Shown here piece by piece: positions 48,786 to 57,672 of a stretch of DNA of 64,000 nt. This DNA comes from Asticcacaulis sp. AND118 (GTDB lineage Bacteria > Pseudomonadota > Alphaproteobacteria > Caulobacterales > Caulobacteraceae), in the NCBI RefSeq assembly GCF_020535245.1, contig NZ_CP084910.1, forward strand, positions 1-64,000. Direction: 5' to 3'. The translations under genes were made by a program, and so were the position numbers. Position 1 is the stretch's first letter. Every line of letters begins with the position of its first letter. Below the pieces are notes generated by a model. It was not told the DNA's origin, searched no databases, and was given only the letters and a program-made list of their open reading frames with translations.

Positions 48786-48807
48786 GGTGTATTTGCTACA
48801 TAATGCC
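48786..48807 (-). repeat. Right terminal inverted repeat
   Basis: Read on the minus strand it begins GGCATTATGTAGCAAATACA, matching the left end except at one base. The TAG inside it (48796-48798) is the stop codon that truncates the comM 5' fragment. Confidence 0.88.
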
Positions 48808-49725
48808 GGAATATTCCGGCAGTTCATCAAGGAACAGCACGCCATTGTGCGCAAGAGAAACCTCGCCCGGCTTGGCGCGCAAACCGCCCCCGGTCAGAGC
48901 GGCCATGGAGGCCGAATGGTGCGGTGACCGAAAAGGCCGCTCGCGCGTCAGATTGCCCTTTTCCAATAAACCCGCCATCGACCATACCTGCGATGTTTCC
49001 AGCAATTCCGCTGAGGTCAGCGGCGGCAGGATACCCGGCAGGCGCTGGGCCATCATCGACTTGCCCGAACCCGGCGGTCCGACGAACAACAGATTGTGTC
49101 CGCCCGCGGCAGCGATTTCCAGTGCGCGCTTGGCGGCCTCCTGTCCCTTGACCTCCCTCAGGTCCGGTAGATTAGCGGCCGTCACCACCTCGCCCGGCAG
49201 CGGCGCGCTCAACACTGACTGTCCCTTGAAATGCGCGATAAGATCGATCAGTGAACGCGGCGCCAGTATCGGCACGTCCCCGGCCCAGGCGGCTTCGCGG
49301 CCATTGGCTTCGGGACAGATCAAACCCATTCCGAAAGACGAAGCCGCAATCGCCGCCGGCAAGGCCCCGGCCATAGCGCCTATCTGTCCGTCGAGCTTCA
49401 GTTCACCCGCGCAGACGTACCGATCCAGCGCGTCCTGCGGGATGACACCCATTACCACCATCAGCGCAAGGGCAATGGGCAGGTCGTAATGCGAGCCTTC
49501 CTTGGGCAGGTCCGCCGGAGCCAGATTGACCACGATGCGCTTACCCGGCAGGCTCAACCCCATGCCCGCAAAGGCTCCGCGCACGCGTTCGCGGCTTTCC
49601 GCGACGGCCTTGTCGCCCAGCCCGACCACCACAAAGGCCAGATTGCCGGAGGTCAACTGCACCTCGGCTTCGACGCGATGCGCCTTCGCCCCCTCGAACG
49701 CTACGGTTGTAACCCGTGCCGGCAT
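48808..49725 (-). pseudogene. comM: comM (yifB), 5' fragment, cut off by the transposon
   Basis: This is the N-terminal 306 residues of ComM, an AAA+ helicase that drives branch migration during natural transformation. The ATG at 49725 has GAGGGGG upstream. The N-terminal ChlI/Lon-like domain (about 1-175) is followed by Walker [11 protein letters not shown] and Walker [13 protein letters not shown], where the insertion falls. Read-through adds only GIM before a TAG in the transposon end. Together with 40375-41058 the original gene was about 510 residues, normal for the family. Confidence 0.93.
48809..48819 (+). repeat. Right copy of the target-site duplication
   Basis: GAATATTCCGG matches 41048-41058. 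The surrounding target CCGGAATATTCCGG is itself palindromic, which makes the exact junction ambiguous by 1-3 bp. Confidence 0.8.
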
Positions 49726-49786
49726 AGATTCCCCCTCGGCGTGTATTTCGAATAAAAAGGCCGAAAACGCGCACTTTATCGAAATC

Positions 49787-49795
49787 TTATCCACA
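49787..49795 (+). promoter_or_regulatory. Perfect DnaA-box sequence in an AT-rich gap
   Basis: TTATCCACA, the consensus DnaA box, lies in the gap between comM and gshB, next to a strongly AT-rich stretch (about 49800-49915). Only one perfect box is seen, so this may be a lone DnaA-binding or regulatory site; it is not good evidence for an origin. Confidence 0.4.
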
Positions 49796-49914
49796 CCCTA
49801 GGGAATGAATTTAGACAAATCAAGAACAAAAATCGAACAAAATGGAAAAAATACAAATAACTGTAATATATGGCCTCATGGCACCGCAGAAAATCGGATA
49901 TTTTCCTTTATATT

Positions 49915-50871
49915 CTATGCCTTGGCTGTGGACAGCTTGCGATCCACCGCCTCCCACAAAGCATCGCCGGCGTCAATGCCGTCAAAGGCCTTGAGTTGCA
50001 CCGCGCCCGTCGGCGACGTCACATTGATTTCTGTCAGATAGTCACCGATGACATCCAGTCCGACGAACATAAGACCACGTTCGCGCAAGGCCGGACCAAC
50101 CGCCGCGCAGATTTCCAGATCGCGCGGCGTCAGGGTCGTTTGCACCGCTGTGCCGCCGACGCGCAGGTTGGAACGTACGGCATCTTTCTGAGGCACGCGG
50201 TTGATGGCGCCGACTACCTCACCGTCGACCAGAATGATGCGCTTATCGCCGGCCGACACGGCCGGAATGAACTTTTGCAGCACCAGCGGTTCACGGCTGA
50301 TCGCCGCGTGCAGTTCGATCAGGGCATCGAGATTGCGATCATCAGCCCTGAGCTTGATGATACCGCCGCCCGCCGCCCCATGCAGAGGCTTGAGGATAAC
50401 GTCGCCATGACGGCTGTGGAAATCGCGCAAGGCTTCGGGATCAGCGCTGATCAGGGTCGGCGGCTGGAGGCCCTGGAAGTGCTGGGCAAACAGCTTTTCC
50501 GGGCAATCGCGCACGCTGCGTGGATCATTGACCACCAGAGTCTTCGGGTGGATCATCTCCAGCAGATAGGTGGCAGTAATATAGGCCACGTCGAAAGGTG
50601 GATCCTGACGCATCAGCACCACATCGACATCGCTGCCGAGGTTGAGCTTCTGATGCTCACCGGCCGTAACATGATCGCCTTTGACCGGTCGCAGCGACAC
50701 CTTGCGGGCGCGGGCGAAAATCTGTCCGTCTTCCAGCGACAGATGCTGAGGTTCGTAGACCCAGAGTTCGTGCCCGCGCGCCTGCGCCGCCATCATCAGC
50801 AGGAAGGTCGTGTCCCCGGCGATATTGATCTTTTCGATGGGGTCCATCTGGACGGCGACGCGCAGGGCCAT
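49915..50871 (-). CDS. gshB: Glutathione synthetase
   Basis: GshB joins gamma-glutamylcysteine and glycine with ATP. The 318-residue ATP-grasp protein shows the N-terminal [19 protein letters not shown], the substrate segment [19 protein letters not shown], the ATP-binding [11 protein letters not shown] and the late [21 protein letters not shown]. It lies 63 bp downstream of yraN on the same strand, in a run with rsmI. Confidence 0.96.
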   Translation of the reverse strand: MALRVAVQMDPIEKINIAGDTTFLLMMAAQARGHELWVYEPQHLSLEDGQIFARARKVSLRPVKGDHVTAGEHQKLNLGSDVDVVLMRQDPPFDVAYITATYLLEMIHPKTLVVNDPRSVRDCPEKLFAQHFQGLQPPTLISADPEALRDFHSRHGDVILKPLHGAAGGGIIKLRADDRNLDALIELHAAISREPLVLQKFIPAVSAGDKRIILVDGEVVGAINRVPQKDAVRSNLRVGGTAVQTTLTPRDLEICAAVGPALRERGLMFVGLDVIGDYLTEINVTSPTGAVQLKAFDGIDAGDALWEAVDRKLSTAKA

Positions 50872-50934
50872 GACATTCTCTCTCTATGCTCGCCTCTATG
50901 TATAGGCCTGAGGTCCCGAGACAAGGGGGCGCGT

Positions 50935-51303
50935 TCAGATTCCATCGGCAAAGGCGTCGCGCACGTGCCGCAGCCCGCCCGCGGTGACGACATACAGATC
51001 GACGTGCAGGCTGAGTTTGGCCAGATCAGGCCGGCGCGCTTGCAGTTTCTGTCCCGCCTGCCACAGCCGGTAACGCTGGGTGGGCGACACGGCGGTCAAG
51101 GCCTCAAGCACCGTGCGGCGCTGCTTGACCTCAATGACGGCCAGACGTTGTCCCTTCAGCGTCAGAATATCGATTTCGCCCTCCGGCGTTTTCAGGCGAA
51201 AGCCGAGGATGCGATGACCGGTGAGCATGAGGTGCAGCAGGGCGATATATTCGCTGAGATGTCCGCGTTTATGCGCCTTCTGCCCCCGCTCCGCTCTGTT
51301 CAT
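50935..51303 (-). CDS. YraN/UPF0102 family nuclease-like protein
   Basis: This 122-residue protein has the UPF0102 restriction-endonuclease-like core: GHLSEYIALLHLMLTGHRILGFRLKTPEGEIDIL, where the Glu and Asp of GEIDI and the following VIEVKQR form the PD-(D/E)xK-type pattern. Its role is not established; relatives may bind Holliday junctions. Its start overlaps the end of rsmI by 4 bp (ATGA), so it is translated from the rsmI transcript. Confidence 0.88.
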   Translation of the reverse strand: MNRAERGQKAHKRGHLSEYIALLHLMLTGHRILGFRLKTPEGEIDILTLKGQRLAVIEVKQRRTVLEALTAVSPTQRYRLWQAGQKLQARRPDLAKLSLHVDLYVVTAGGLRHVRDAFADGI

Positions 51304-52151
51304 TTCAAATCGAGCGCCCGTTTGTAGATGACCTTGCGCGGCAGATCGAACTTCTGCGCCAGCAAGGCCGCAGCCTCAGACGGCGGCAGGGTCTTCAACG
51401 CATCGAGAATGGCCGTGTCGAGATCGTCGACGGAGGCGACTTCAGCCTGACCGGGGCCGATAAGAACGACAATCTCGCCCTTGGGCTCCTGCAACTCACG
51501 GCACTCGACCAGTTGGCCGAGCGTCCCACGTATGCAGGTCTCATAAAGTTTGGTCAGTTCGCGACACACGGCGGCGGAGCGATCACCCAGCACGTCGCGC
51601 ATATCGCTCAAAGACTCGTGCAGACGCGGTCCGGTTTCAAAGAAAACCACTGTCGATTCAAGCGTTTTAAAATCGGACAGAAAGGTCTTTCTTGCCGATG
51701 ATTTATTGGGCAGGAAGCCGGCGAACATGAACCGGTCGGTCGGCAATCCGGCCAGACACAAGGCCGCCATCACTGCCGAAGGGCCGGGAATCGGATGCAC
51801 GCGCGCGCCGGCCTCCAGCGCCATATTGACCAGCCGGAACCCCGGATCGGAGACCAAAGGCGTGCCGGCGTCCGACACCTGCGCCACCACCTCACCCGCG
51901 TGCAGGCGCGTGACAATCTCAGGGATGACCTGCGGTCCGGAATGGTCGTCGTAACGGATCAGCTTTTTCTTGAGGTCATAGGCCGCCAACAGCTTGCCCG
52001 TCACCCGCGTGTCTTCGCACAGCACCACGTCGGCGGCGCGCAGCACGTCGAGCGCGCGCAACGTGATATCGCGCAGATTCCCGATCGGCGTGGCGATGAT
52101 ATAGAGGCCCCCTTCGACAGGACGGGGCGGCGGGGCAAAGAAATCGGTCAT
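51300..52151 (-). CDS. rsmI: 16S rRNA 2'-O-ribose C1402 methyltransferase RsmI
   Basis: RsmI methylates the ribose of C1402 in 16S rRNA with SAM. The 283-residue tetrapyrrole-methylase-fold protein has GLYIIATPIGNLRDITLRA near the N-terminus, the CEDTRVTGKLL segment, VSDAGTPLVSDPG and the PGPSAVMAALCLAGLPTDRF loop. The C-terminal half ends in an HTH-like helix region. It is followed by yraN with a 4-bp overlap. Confidence 0.95.
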   Translation of the reverse strand: MTDFFAPPPRPVEGGLYIIATPIGNLRDITLRALDVLRAADVVLCEDTRVTGKLLAAYDLKKKLIRYDDHSGPQVIPEIVTRLHAGEVVAQVSDAGTPLVSDPGFRLVNMALEAGARVHPIPGPSAVMAALCLAGLPTDRFMFAGFLPNKSSARKTFLSDFKTLESTVVFFETGPRLHESLSDMRDVLGDRSAAVCRELTKLYETCIRGTLGQLVECRELQEPKGEIVVLIGPGQAEVASVDDLDTAILDALKTLPPSEAAALLAQKFDLPRKVIYKRALDLK

Positions 52152-52199
52152 GTCCCTATCTGGCGCATGGGCGGCGCTTTGGGAAGCCCAAATGCGTTA

Positions 52200-52802
52200 T
52201 CAGATAATACCTGCACACGTGCGCGCCAGTTCCTTCCGCCTCTCTTGCGTCAGTTCCACGCCCGTCACCTTCCAGTCCAGACCGTCGCGCGCCACAATCA
52301 GATAATTGTCGCCGCTGATGCGGTATTGCCGTGCGGCGAAGCTGCCGTAGCGGATGCGCGGGTCGGGCTTCCAGTTGAGCCGGGCCGGTTGCGGCTTGAG
52401 ATGCTTGATCAGGGTGACAAAGCCTTTCGGCTCGCCCGCCGTCTGGGCGCACAGGTGCAGGTCGATGGCCTTTTCCGATTCCGGGGCGGGAGCGTCCTCT
52501 TGCTTCTGACCGAACAGTCCGGCACCCTTGTCCCACATGCGTTTGAGGAAGCCTTCCTTCTTGGGTTCCTCTTTCGCGGCGACGACCGGGATGACCTCAT
52601 AGGGGGCGATATCATTATACAGCCGGTTGGTGATGGCCGTACCGTCGATCAGGGCATCGACCCGCGCGGTCTTACCCGCGCTGGCATAGGTCAGGGTGTC
52701 GATGGCCACGACCTGCGCGCGATAGACGTCCCAGCAGACGGCCCCGCCGATAATCACGACCAGCACGGTCAGTACGATCAGAATTCTGCGCCATTTGTGC
52801 AT
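52200..52802 (-). CDS. Hypothetical membrane-anchored protein
   Basis: This 200-residue protein starts with a membrane helix (residues 6-24, ILIVLTVLVVIIGGAVCW) and otherwise lies on one side of the membrane, probably the periplasm. The middle (about 75-112) is Lys/Glu-rich and contains a LFGQKQEDAP linker; the C-terminal part (about 113-200) is a compact domain ending RTCAGII with two cysteines (CAQT, TCAG) that could pair. No family is recognised. Confidence 0.65.
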   Translation of the reverse strand: MHKWRRILIVLTVLVVIIGGAVCWDVYRAQVVAIDTLTYASAGKTARVDALIDGTAITNRLYNDIAPYEVIPVVAAKEEPKKEGFLKRMWDKGAGLFGQKQEDAPAPESEKAIDLHLCAQTAGEPKGFVTLIKHLKPQPARLNWKPDPRIRYGSFAARQYRISGDNYLIVARDGLDWKVTGVELTQERRKELARTCAGII

Positions 52803-52850
52803 GAAAACACCCCTCGTTCGCGCCCAGCCTAAGCGGCAAAACGGCAGAAA

Positions 52851-54071
52851 TTATGACAGAAGCTCAAGAAGCAGTCGATCGAGCACCACCCGACCCTTCG
52901 GCGTGGCGCGCAGACGGCCATTGCCCAGTTCCAGAAAGCCGTCGGCGATCAGATCGTCGCGTCTGGTCAGCGGCAAAGCGGAGATACGTTCCAGCCTCAC
53001 CCCTTCGATCAGGCGCAGGCCCAGCATCAGCGCCTCTTCGCTGGCCTCTCCGGATGGGAGACGTTCGGGTGTGACGCTACGACCTGTTTCGCTGATGCGG
53101 GCGATATAGGCTTTGAGGTTCGATTCCGCGACTGTCGAATGACGGGCGCTATCAAACGTCAAACGGCCATGCGCCCGCTCTTGCTTATCTTGGCGCGCAG
53201 GGCCGTGCGCCAAGTCGTAATCCGGAGGCAGAGTCAAACGGCCATGCGCGCCGGGGCCAACGCCGATATAGTCCACGCCTTCCCAGATATGGATATTGTG
53301 TTGCGACCGCGCCGCCATGCCGCGCGCGTGGTTCGACACCTCATAGGCTTCGTAGCCCAACCCGGTCAGGACAGATTGGGTGGTGTCATAGAAAGCCTCG
53401 CCCTGTTCCGGGTCGGGGATGCGCAACTGCCCGCGCCGCGCCGCGCGTCCGAAGGCGGTTTCGGATTCGATAGTCAACTGATAGGGCGAAATATGCTCAA
53501 CGCCCAAATCCGCCGCACGCCCCAGCTCTTTGGCCCAGTTTTCAAGGGTTTGCTCAGGCAGGGCATAGATCAGATCCAGCGACACACGCCCAAAGACAGA
53601 CAGGGCCGTCTCTAAGCCGATAAGCGCCTCACGCGCCGAGTGGTTACGCCCCAGAAAACGCAGGGCATTATCATCGAGCGACTGAATCCCGATCGACAGG
53701 CGGTTGATGCCCGCATCCTGAAAGGCGCGATAACGGGCGATTTCGGCATCGGTCGGATTGGCTTCCAATGTGATTTCGACATCGCCCTCGACCGGAAACA
53801 GAGTCCGCGCCTCTTCGATCAATGCCGCCACCCAGTCGGGTTTCATCAGCGATGGCGTACCCCCGCCGAAAAAGACCGAAGCCAGACGACGCGGCCCCAA
53901 CCACCGCGCCTGCGTTCTCAGATCGGTGCGGATCGCCTCGAACAGGGCCTGCTGCGTATCGGTTTGACCGCGGTCACGGGTGACGTTGAAGTCGCAATAG
54001 GGACAGATACGCGAACAGTACGGCCAGTGGATATAGAGGGCGACCGGCTCCGCCGGCGTCAGAACAGACAT
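52851..54071 (-). CDS. hemW: Radical SAM heme chaperone HemW
   Basis: HemW binds heme and a 4Fe-4S cluster and is thought to hand heme to respiratory proteins. The 406-residue protein has the CxxxCxxC motif in YCSRICPYCDFN (Cys19, Cys23, Cys26) with the HemW-type extra residues, FFGGGTPSLM for SAM binding and a C-terminal HemN_C-like winged region. It lacks the extra sequence typical of true coproporphyrinogen dehydrogenase HemN. It overlaps the 3' end of rdgB by 13 bp. Confidence 0.93.
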   Translation of the reverse strand: MSVLTPAEPVALYIHWPYCSRICPYCDFNVTRDRGQTDTQQALFEAIRTDLRTQARWLGPRRLASVFFGGGTPSLMKPDWVAALIEEARTLFPVEGDVEITLEANPTDAEIARYRAFQDAGINRLSIGIQSLDDNALRFLGRNHSAREALIGLETALSVFGRVSLDLIYALPEQTLENWAKELGRAADLGVEHISPYQLTIESETAFGRAARRGQLRIPDPEQGEAFYDTTQSVLTGLGYEAYEVSNHARGMAARSQHNIHIWEGVDYIGVGPGAHGRLTLPPDYDLAHGPARQDKQERAHGRLTFDSARHSTVAESNLKAYIARISETGRSVTPERLPSGEASEEALMLGLRLIEGVRLERISALPLTRRDDLIADGFLELGNGRLRATPKGRVVLDRLLLELLS

Positions 54072-54670
54072 GCCTTCAACTGCTCGAAGGCCAGATGACG
54101 GTGGCTGAGGCTGTCCTTAAGCGCTTCGTCCATCTCGGCATAGGTAATCTCATAGCCATCGGGCTGGAAGATCGGATCGTAGCCGAACCCCTTGTCGCCG
54201 CGCGGCGCCACGATATCGCCATGCACGACGCCCTCGAAGACCACGGCATGACCTTCGGGCCAGGCGACGGCCAGAGCCGAGGTAAACCACCCCCGCGTCG
54301 AATAGGTCTCGGGATTATGCACTTCGGCCTGAATCATCTTGTGATGAATGATTTCCATGGCGCGCGGAAAATCCTTCTGCGGCCCGGCCCAGCGCGCACT
54401 GTAAATGCCCGGATCGCCGTTCAGCGCCGCGATGCTGAGGCCGGAATCGTCGGCCAGCGCCAGCAGGCCCGCCGCCTTCGCCGCGTGGCGCGCCTTGAGG
54501 ATGGCGTTGCCGACAAAGCTGTTTTCGGTCTCGTCCGGCTCCGGCAGGCCGAGGCTGCCCGCCGATAGGATCTCGAACCGGCCATTCAGAAGGCTGTCGA
54601 TTTCGCGCGCCTTGCCCGGATTATGGGTGGCGGCGATCAGTTTCTGGCCGGCAACAAGCGAAATCGGCAT
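54059..54670 (-). CDS. rdgB: dITP/XTP pyrophosphatase
   Basis: RdgB removes dITP, ITP and XTP from the nucleotide pool. The 203-residue HAM1-family protein shows ATHNPGKAREI near the N-terminus, the ENSFVGNAILKARHAA stretch, ADDSGLSIAALNG and the GDKGFGYDPIFQPDG signature. The ATG at 54670 is used; a longer reading would enter the hairpin repeat at 54695-54733. It overlaps hemW by 13 bp, so the two are probably co-transcribed. Confidence 0.95.
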   Translation of the reverse strand: MPISLVAGQKLIAATHNPGKAREIDSLLNGRFEILSAGSLGLPEPDETENSFVGNAILKARHAAKAAGLLALADDSGLSIAALNGDPGIYSARWAGPQKDFPRAMEIIHHKMIQAEVHNPETYSTRGWFTSALAVAWPEGHAVVFEGVVHGDIVAPRGDKGFGYDPIFQPDGYEITYAEMDEALKDSLSHRHLAFEQLKACLF

Positions 54671-54694
54671 TGGACATTCTCCGTTTGCCGATTG

Positions 54695-54733
54695 TTTAGA
54701 GCGATATGCCGAAAAGTGTAAGCGGTTTTCGGC
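54695..54733. repeat. Dispersed CCGAAAA...TTTTCGG hairpin repeat, copy B
   Basis: TTTAGAGCGATAT, then GCCGAAAA (54708-54715), a 10-nt loop and TTTTCGGC (54726-54733). It shares the AGAGCG lead and GTG...AGCGG loop with copy A and sits just upstream of rdgB, as copy A does for mutS. Confidence 0.85.
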
Positions 54734-54893
54734 AATAATATCGCGACAAAGCAAACATCGGGAGCGGATGACAATTCCATCTTCAAAGTCATTCCGCTCC
54801 AGCCCTAAGCGGGACGTAATGAAAAAGGCGTAATTTGGCGATGACGCTTTTTTGTGTCAGAGATCGTTTCAGTTAATCCTGACAGGATGTTCA

Positions 54894-55415
54894 ATGCGTT
54901 TCCTCGGTCCGCGTTCGATTTCCAGCCTGCTCAAGACGGCGCTCGATGTCGTCTATTACGGCTTGTTCGCCATGATCGTGGCCGTGGTGATCGCCGCCCT
55001 GTGCCTGCTGTCGGTGCCGACGCTGGCCGCCGAGGTCATGGCGCGCATGAAGGTCGGCGCGCAGATCAACGGCACGCAGCAGGCTCTGCTTATGCTGGCC
55101 TTCGGCGTGTCGTTGTCGGGCTATCTGCTGATCATGCGCTGGACGCGGCAGGTATTCCGCACATTGGCTGAAGGCGACGTCTTCCATCCGGACAATACGC
55201 TGCGCCTGCGCTGGATCGGCTTCGGGCTGGCCGGGGTGGAGCTTTATTCCTACGTCTCGCGCGCGCTGGCGGAGGCCGTGCTCAATATGCCGGTCGAGCC
55301 CGTTTACGGGATGCGCGCGGTGACGGCGTGGTTTTCCGTACTGGTCGTCTTCGTGCTGGCCGAAGTGTTCAAGGAAGGGGCGCGGCTCAGGGCCGAGGCA
55401 AATCTGACCATATGA
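54894..55415 (+). CDS. DUF2975 membrane protein
   Basis: This 173-residue protein has four membrane helices (about residues 17-42, 58-78, 100-120 and 138-158) and the DUF2975 pattern with ALAEGDVFHPDNTLRLRWIG between helices 2 and 3. The ATG at 54894 follows CAGGAT. It overlaps the next HTH gene by 4 bp (ATGA). DUF2975 membrane proteins are commonly paired with small YozG-type regulators, and the pair here probably forms one regulatory unit of unknown signal. Confidence 0.8.
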   Translation: MRFLGPRSISSLLKTALDVVYYGLFAMIVAVVIAALCLLSVPTLAAEVMARMKVGAQINGTQQALLMLAFGVSLSGYLLIMRWTRQVFRTLAEGDVFHPDNTLRLRWIGFGLAGVELYSYVSRALAEAVLNMPVEPVYGMRAVTAWFSVLVVFVLAEVFKEGARLRAEANLTI

Positions 55416-55627
55416 GCGTGAATATCTGCCTGAGCGAACAACTGGCGCGGCGCCGCCTGTCGATCGTCGAACTTTCCGACCGGACGGGTATCGCCGTGCG
55501 CCATCTGGAACTGCTGCGCGATCAGAAGGCCGTAGCTGTGAGGCTGCGCACGCTGGAATCCCTATGCCGGGCGCTCAACTGCACGCCCGGCGATCTGCTG
55601 GTCATTCGTGACGAGGATGAGGGCTGA
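55412..55627 (+). CDS. YozG-type Cro/C1 HTH regulator
   Basis: This 71-residue protein is a single helix-turn-helix domain: LARRRLSIVELSDRTGIAVRHLELLR with the family end LESLCRALNCTPGDLLVI. It is coupled to the DUF2975 gene by a 4-bp ATGA overlap. Its stop directly abuts the stop of rph on the other strand. Confidence 0.88.
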   Translation: MSVNICLSEQLARRRLSIVELSDRTGIAVRHLELLRDQKAVAVRLRTLESLCRALNCTPGDLLVIRDEDEG

Positions 55628-56380
<753 letters not shown>

Positions 56381-56558
56381 GGCGAGGGCCTCCGTTCTGA
56401 TGGGCTGTGCCTATCAGCATAGGTTCGACCCCGCAAAGGTTTTTCTTGAAGAAGTTTTGTTGAGGACGGGCGGTTGGATGGCACCTCATCGCCGGTTAGG
56501 TCTGGCCTACGCTAATTTGTCTGACTAATAGAGGGCGATTGAAAACAGGAGGTTCCCC

Positions 56559-56747
56559 ATGATCGCATCGCGTCTGTCCGCCCTGATGCTGGCCCTTGCG
56601 CTTACCCAGCCGGCGCTGGCTCAAACGCCGGCGACCCAAAGCGATGCGCCGGGCACCAATCCGATCATTCGCGATGTCTTCACCGCCGATCCGGCAGCGC
56701 TGGTGGTCGGCGATAAGGTGGGTGTGTCGAAACCACCTGCGCAGTAG
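56559..56747 (+). pseudogene. Remnant of a secreted GH43 glycoside hydrolase gene
   Basis: The 62 residues hold a signal peptide (cleavage after ALA, about residue 21) and then NPIIRDVFTADPAALVVGDK. That segment is the start of the catalytic domain in GH43 xylosidases and arabinofuranosidases, including the Asp that acts as general base. After it the sequence departs (VGVSKPPAQ) and stops, so about 280-500 residues are missing. AGGAGG at 56548-56553 precedes the ATG. It could still make a short secreted peptide. Confidence 0.6.
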
Positions 56748-56803
56748 CCTATCTTTAGGAATTGAGATAGGTTTGGGAAAGCGGGGCTTTAAAGGCAGGA
56801 AGC

Positions 56804-57229
56804 GTGGATAAGGTGCTGGCTTGGGGAGCCTTCATCCTCATGATCATCGTTCACAATGTGGTGGAATACAATCCGGCCTTGCAGGCTTACTGCACCTCGG
56901 CGCAGGCCGTTATGACGGTATTCTTCGCCTATGCGGGCCTGTACTTCTATCTGGTCCACAGAGGATATATTAGCGGTGACACGTTGGACGTTGCCAGCGT
57001 CCGGGATAACATCATTGCGGATGGTGATGCCAAGAAACACCTGATTGGAAAAATCTATGCTCTTGTGTCCTTTGGTGCCCTGTTCATAGCCTTCTGGCAA
57101 TTCGCAGGCGGCGCAATCCAGACCCTGAATGCTTTTCTCATTCTCGCAGGGGGTATGGGAGTATGGGGTTTCACCTCCCTGATTTTGATGAGCACGGGCT
57201 ATTTCGGATGGCTTAAGGCCAAATCCTAA
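56804..57229 (+). CDS. Small integral membrane protein
   Basis: This 141-residue protein starts at GTG 56804 behind GGCAGGA and has about four membrane helices (residues 3-18, 32-52, 84-104 and 109-132). A hydrophilic loop (about 54-82) has the charged stretch DVASVRDNIIADGDAKKHL. No family is recognised. It overlaps the next gene's 3' end by 4 bp. Confidence 0.65.
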   Translation: MDKVLAWGAFILMIIVHNVVEYNPALQAYCTSAQAVMTVFFAYAGLYFYLVHRGYISGDTLDVASVRDNIIADGDAKKHLIGKIYALVSFGALFIAFWQFAGGAIQTLNAFLILAGGMGVWGFTSLILMSTGYFGWLKAKS

Positions 57230-57549
57230 TCCCGCTTTTCGTCGACCTTGCGCGAAACCTTGCACGCCTTGTCCATGCAGGCATAGGTATTGCCGTCTTC
57301 GTCGACTGGCTCCTTACCCTTGTCTTTCAAGGACTTGGTGACGCGCCACGGACCGCGCAGCGGCTCGAAGTCGCTCGTCTTCGCCTGGGTCTTTGGCCTG
57401 TAGGCGCTGGGGATGTCGGTTGCGGCGGACTTGTCTGTCTTGGTCGTGAAAACCGGTTGTCGGGTCAAAGTCACCGCGTCTGCGGCATGGGCCGCGCCCG
57501 CCACCGTCACGACCATCATACCGGCCAACGCTGTAAAGGCCTTACGCAT
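57226..57549 (-). CDS. Small periplasmic protein of unknown function
   Basis: This 107-residue protein has a clear signal peptide (MRKAFTALAGMMVVTVAGAAHA, cleavage before ADAV) and a hydrophilic, Lys-rich mature part with a CMDKAC motif near the C-terminus that could form a disulfide or bind metal. No family is recognised. It is convergent with the membrane-protein gene. Confidence 0.65.
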   Translation of the reverse strand: MRKAFTALAGMMVVTVAGAAHAADAVTLTRQPVFTTKTDKSAATDIPSAYRPKTQAKTSDFEPLRGPWRVTKSLKDKGKEPVDEDGNTYACMDKACKVSRKVDEKRD

Positions 57550-57672
57550 GGCAACCTCCCCGTTTCACATGGACATAGGTGAACGCCGCGATCGTGGCAA
57601 TTTAGCGGCAAGCGGTTGCCACCGCCTCATACCCTCTTCACAATCGGGCAAACCCTTCTATATCCTAAACCC

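Larger units (their letters stand above)
41057..48807. mobile_element. Composite IS1595-type transposon inserted in comM
   Basis: The 7.75-kb block has inverted ends of 22 bp (41057-41078 and 48786-48807) and is flanked by a direct repeat of GAATATTCCGG. It holds two homologous IS1595-family units in opposite orientation, each with a winged-helix-like ORF next to the outer end, a transposase and a divergent DUF6471 gene. Cargo includes a SLATT/CD-NTase operon and several unrecognised genes. A third terminal repeat (44866-44887) marks the inner end of the right-hand unit; a matching inner end for the left unit is not visible. Confidence 0.88.
44866..48807. mobile_element. Right-hand IS1595-type unit
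   Basis: This 3.9-kb unit is bounded by inverted repeats at 44866-44887 and 48786-48807. In order it carries a membrane protein gene (minus), DUF6471 (minus), transposase (plus), a membrane-anchored protein (minus), a 99-residue ORF (minus) and the winged-helix-like end protein (minus). It mirrors the left unit (41057 to about 44865). It may be able to move by itself or together with the left unit. Confidence 0.7.

Noticed and set aside
49800-49915. Chromosomal origin at the AT-rich gap
   Set aside because: Only one perfect DnaA box is seen, and no cluster of boxes or typical neighbouring origin genes is present.
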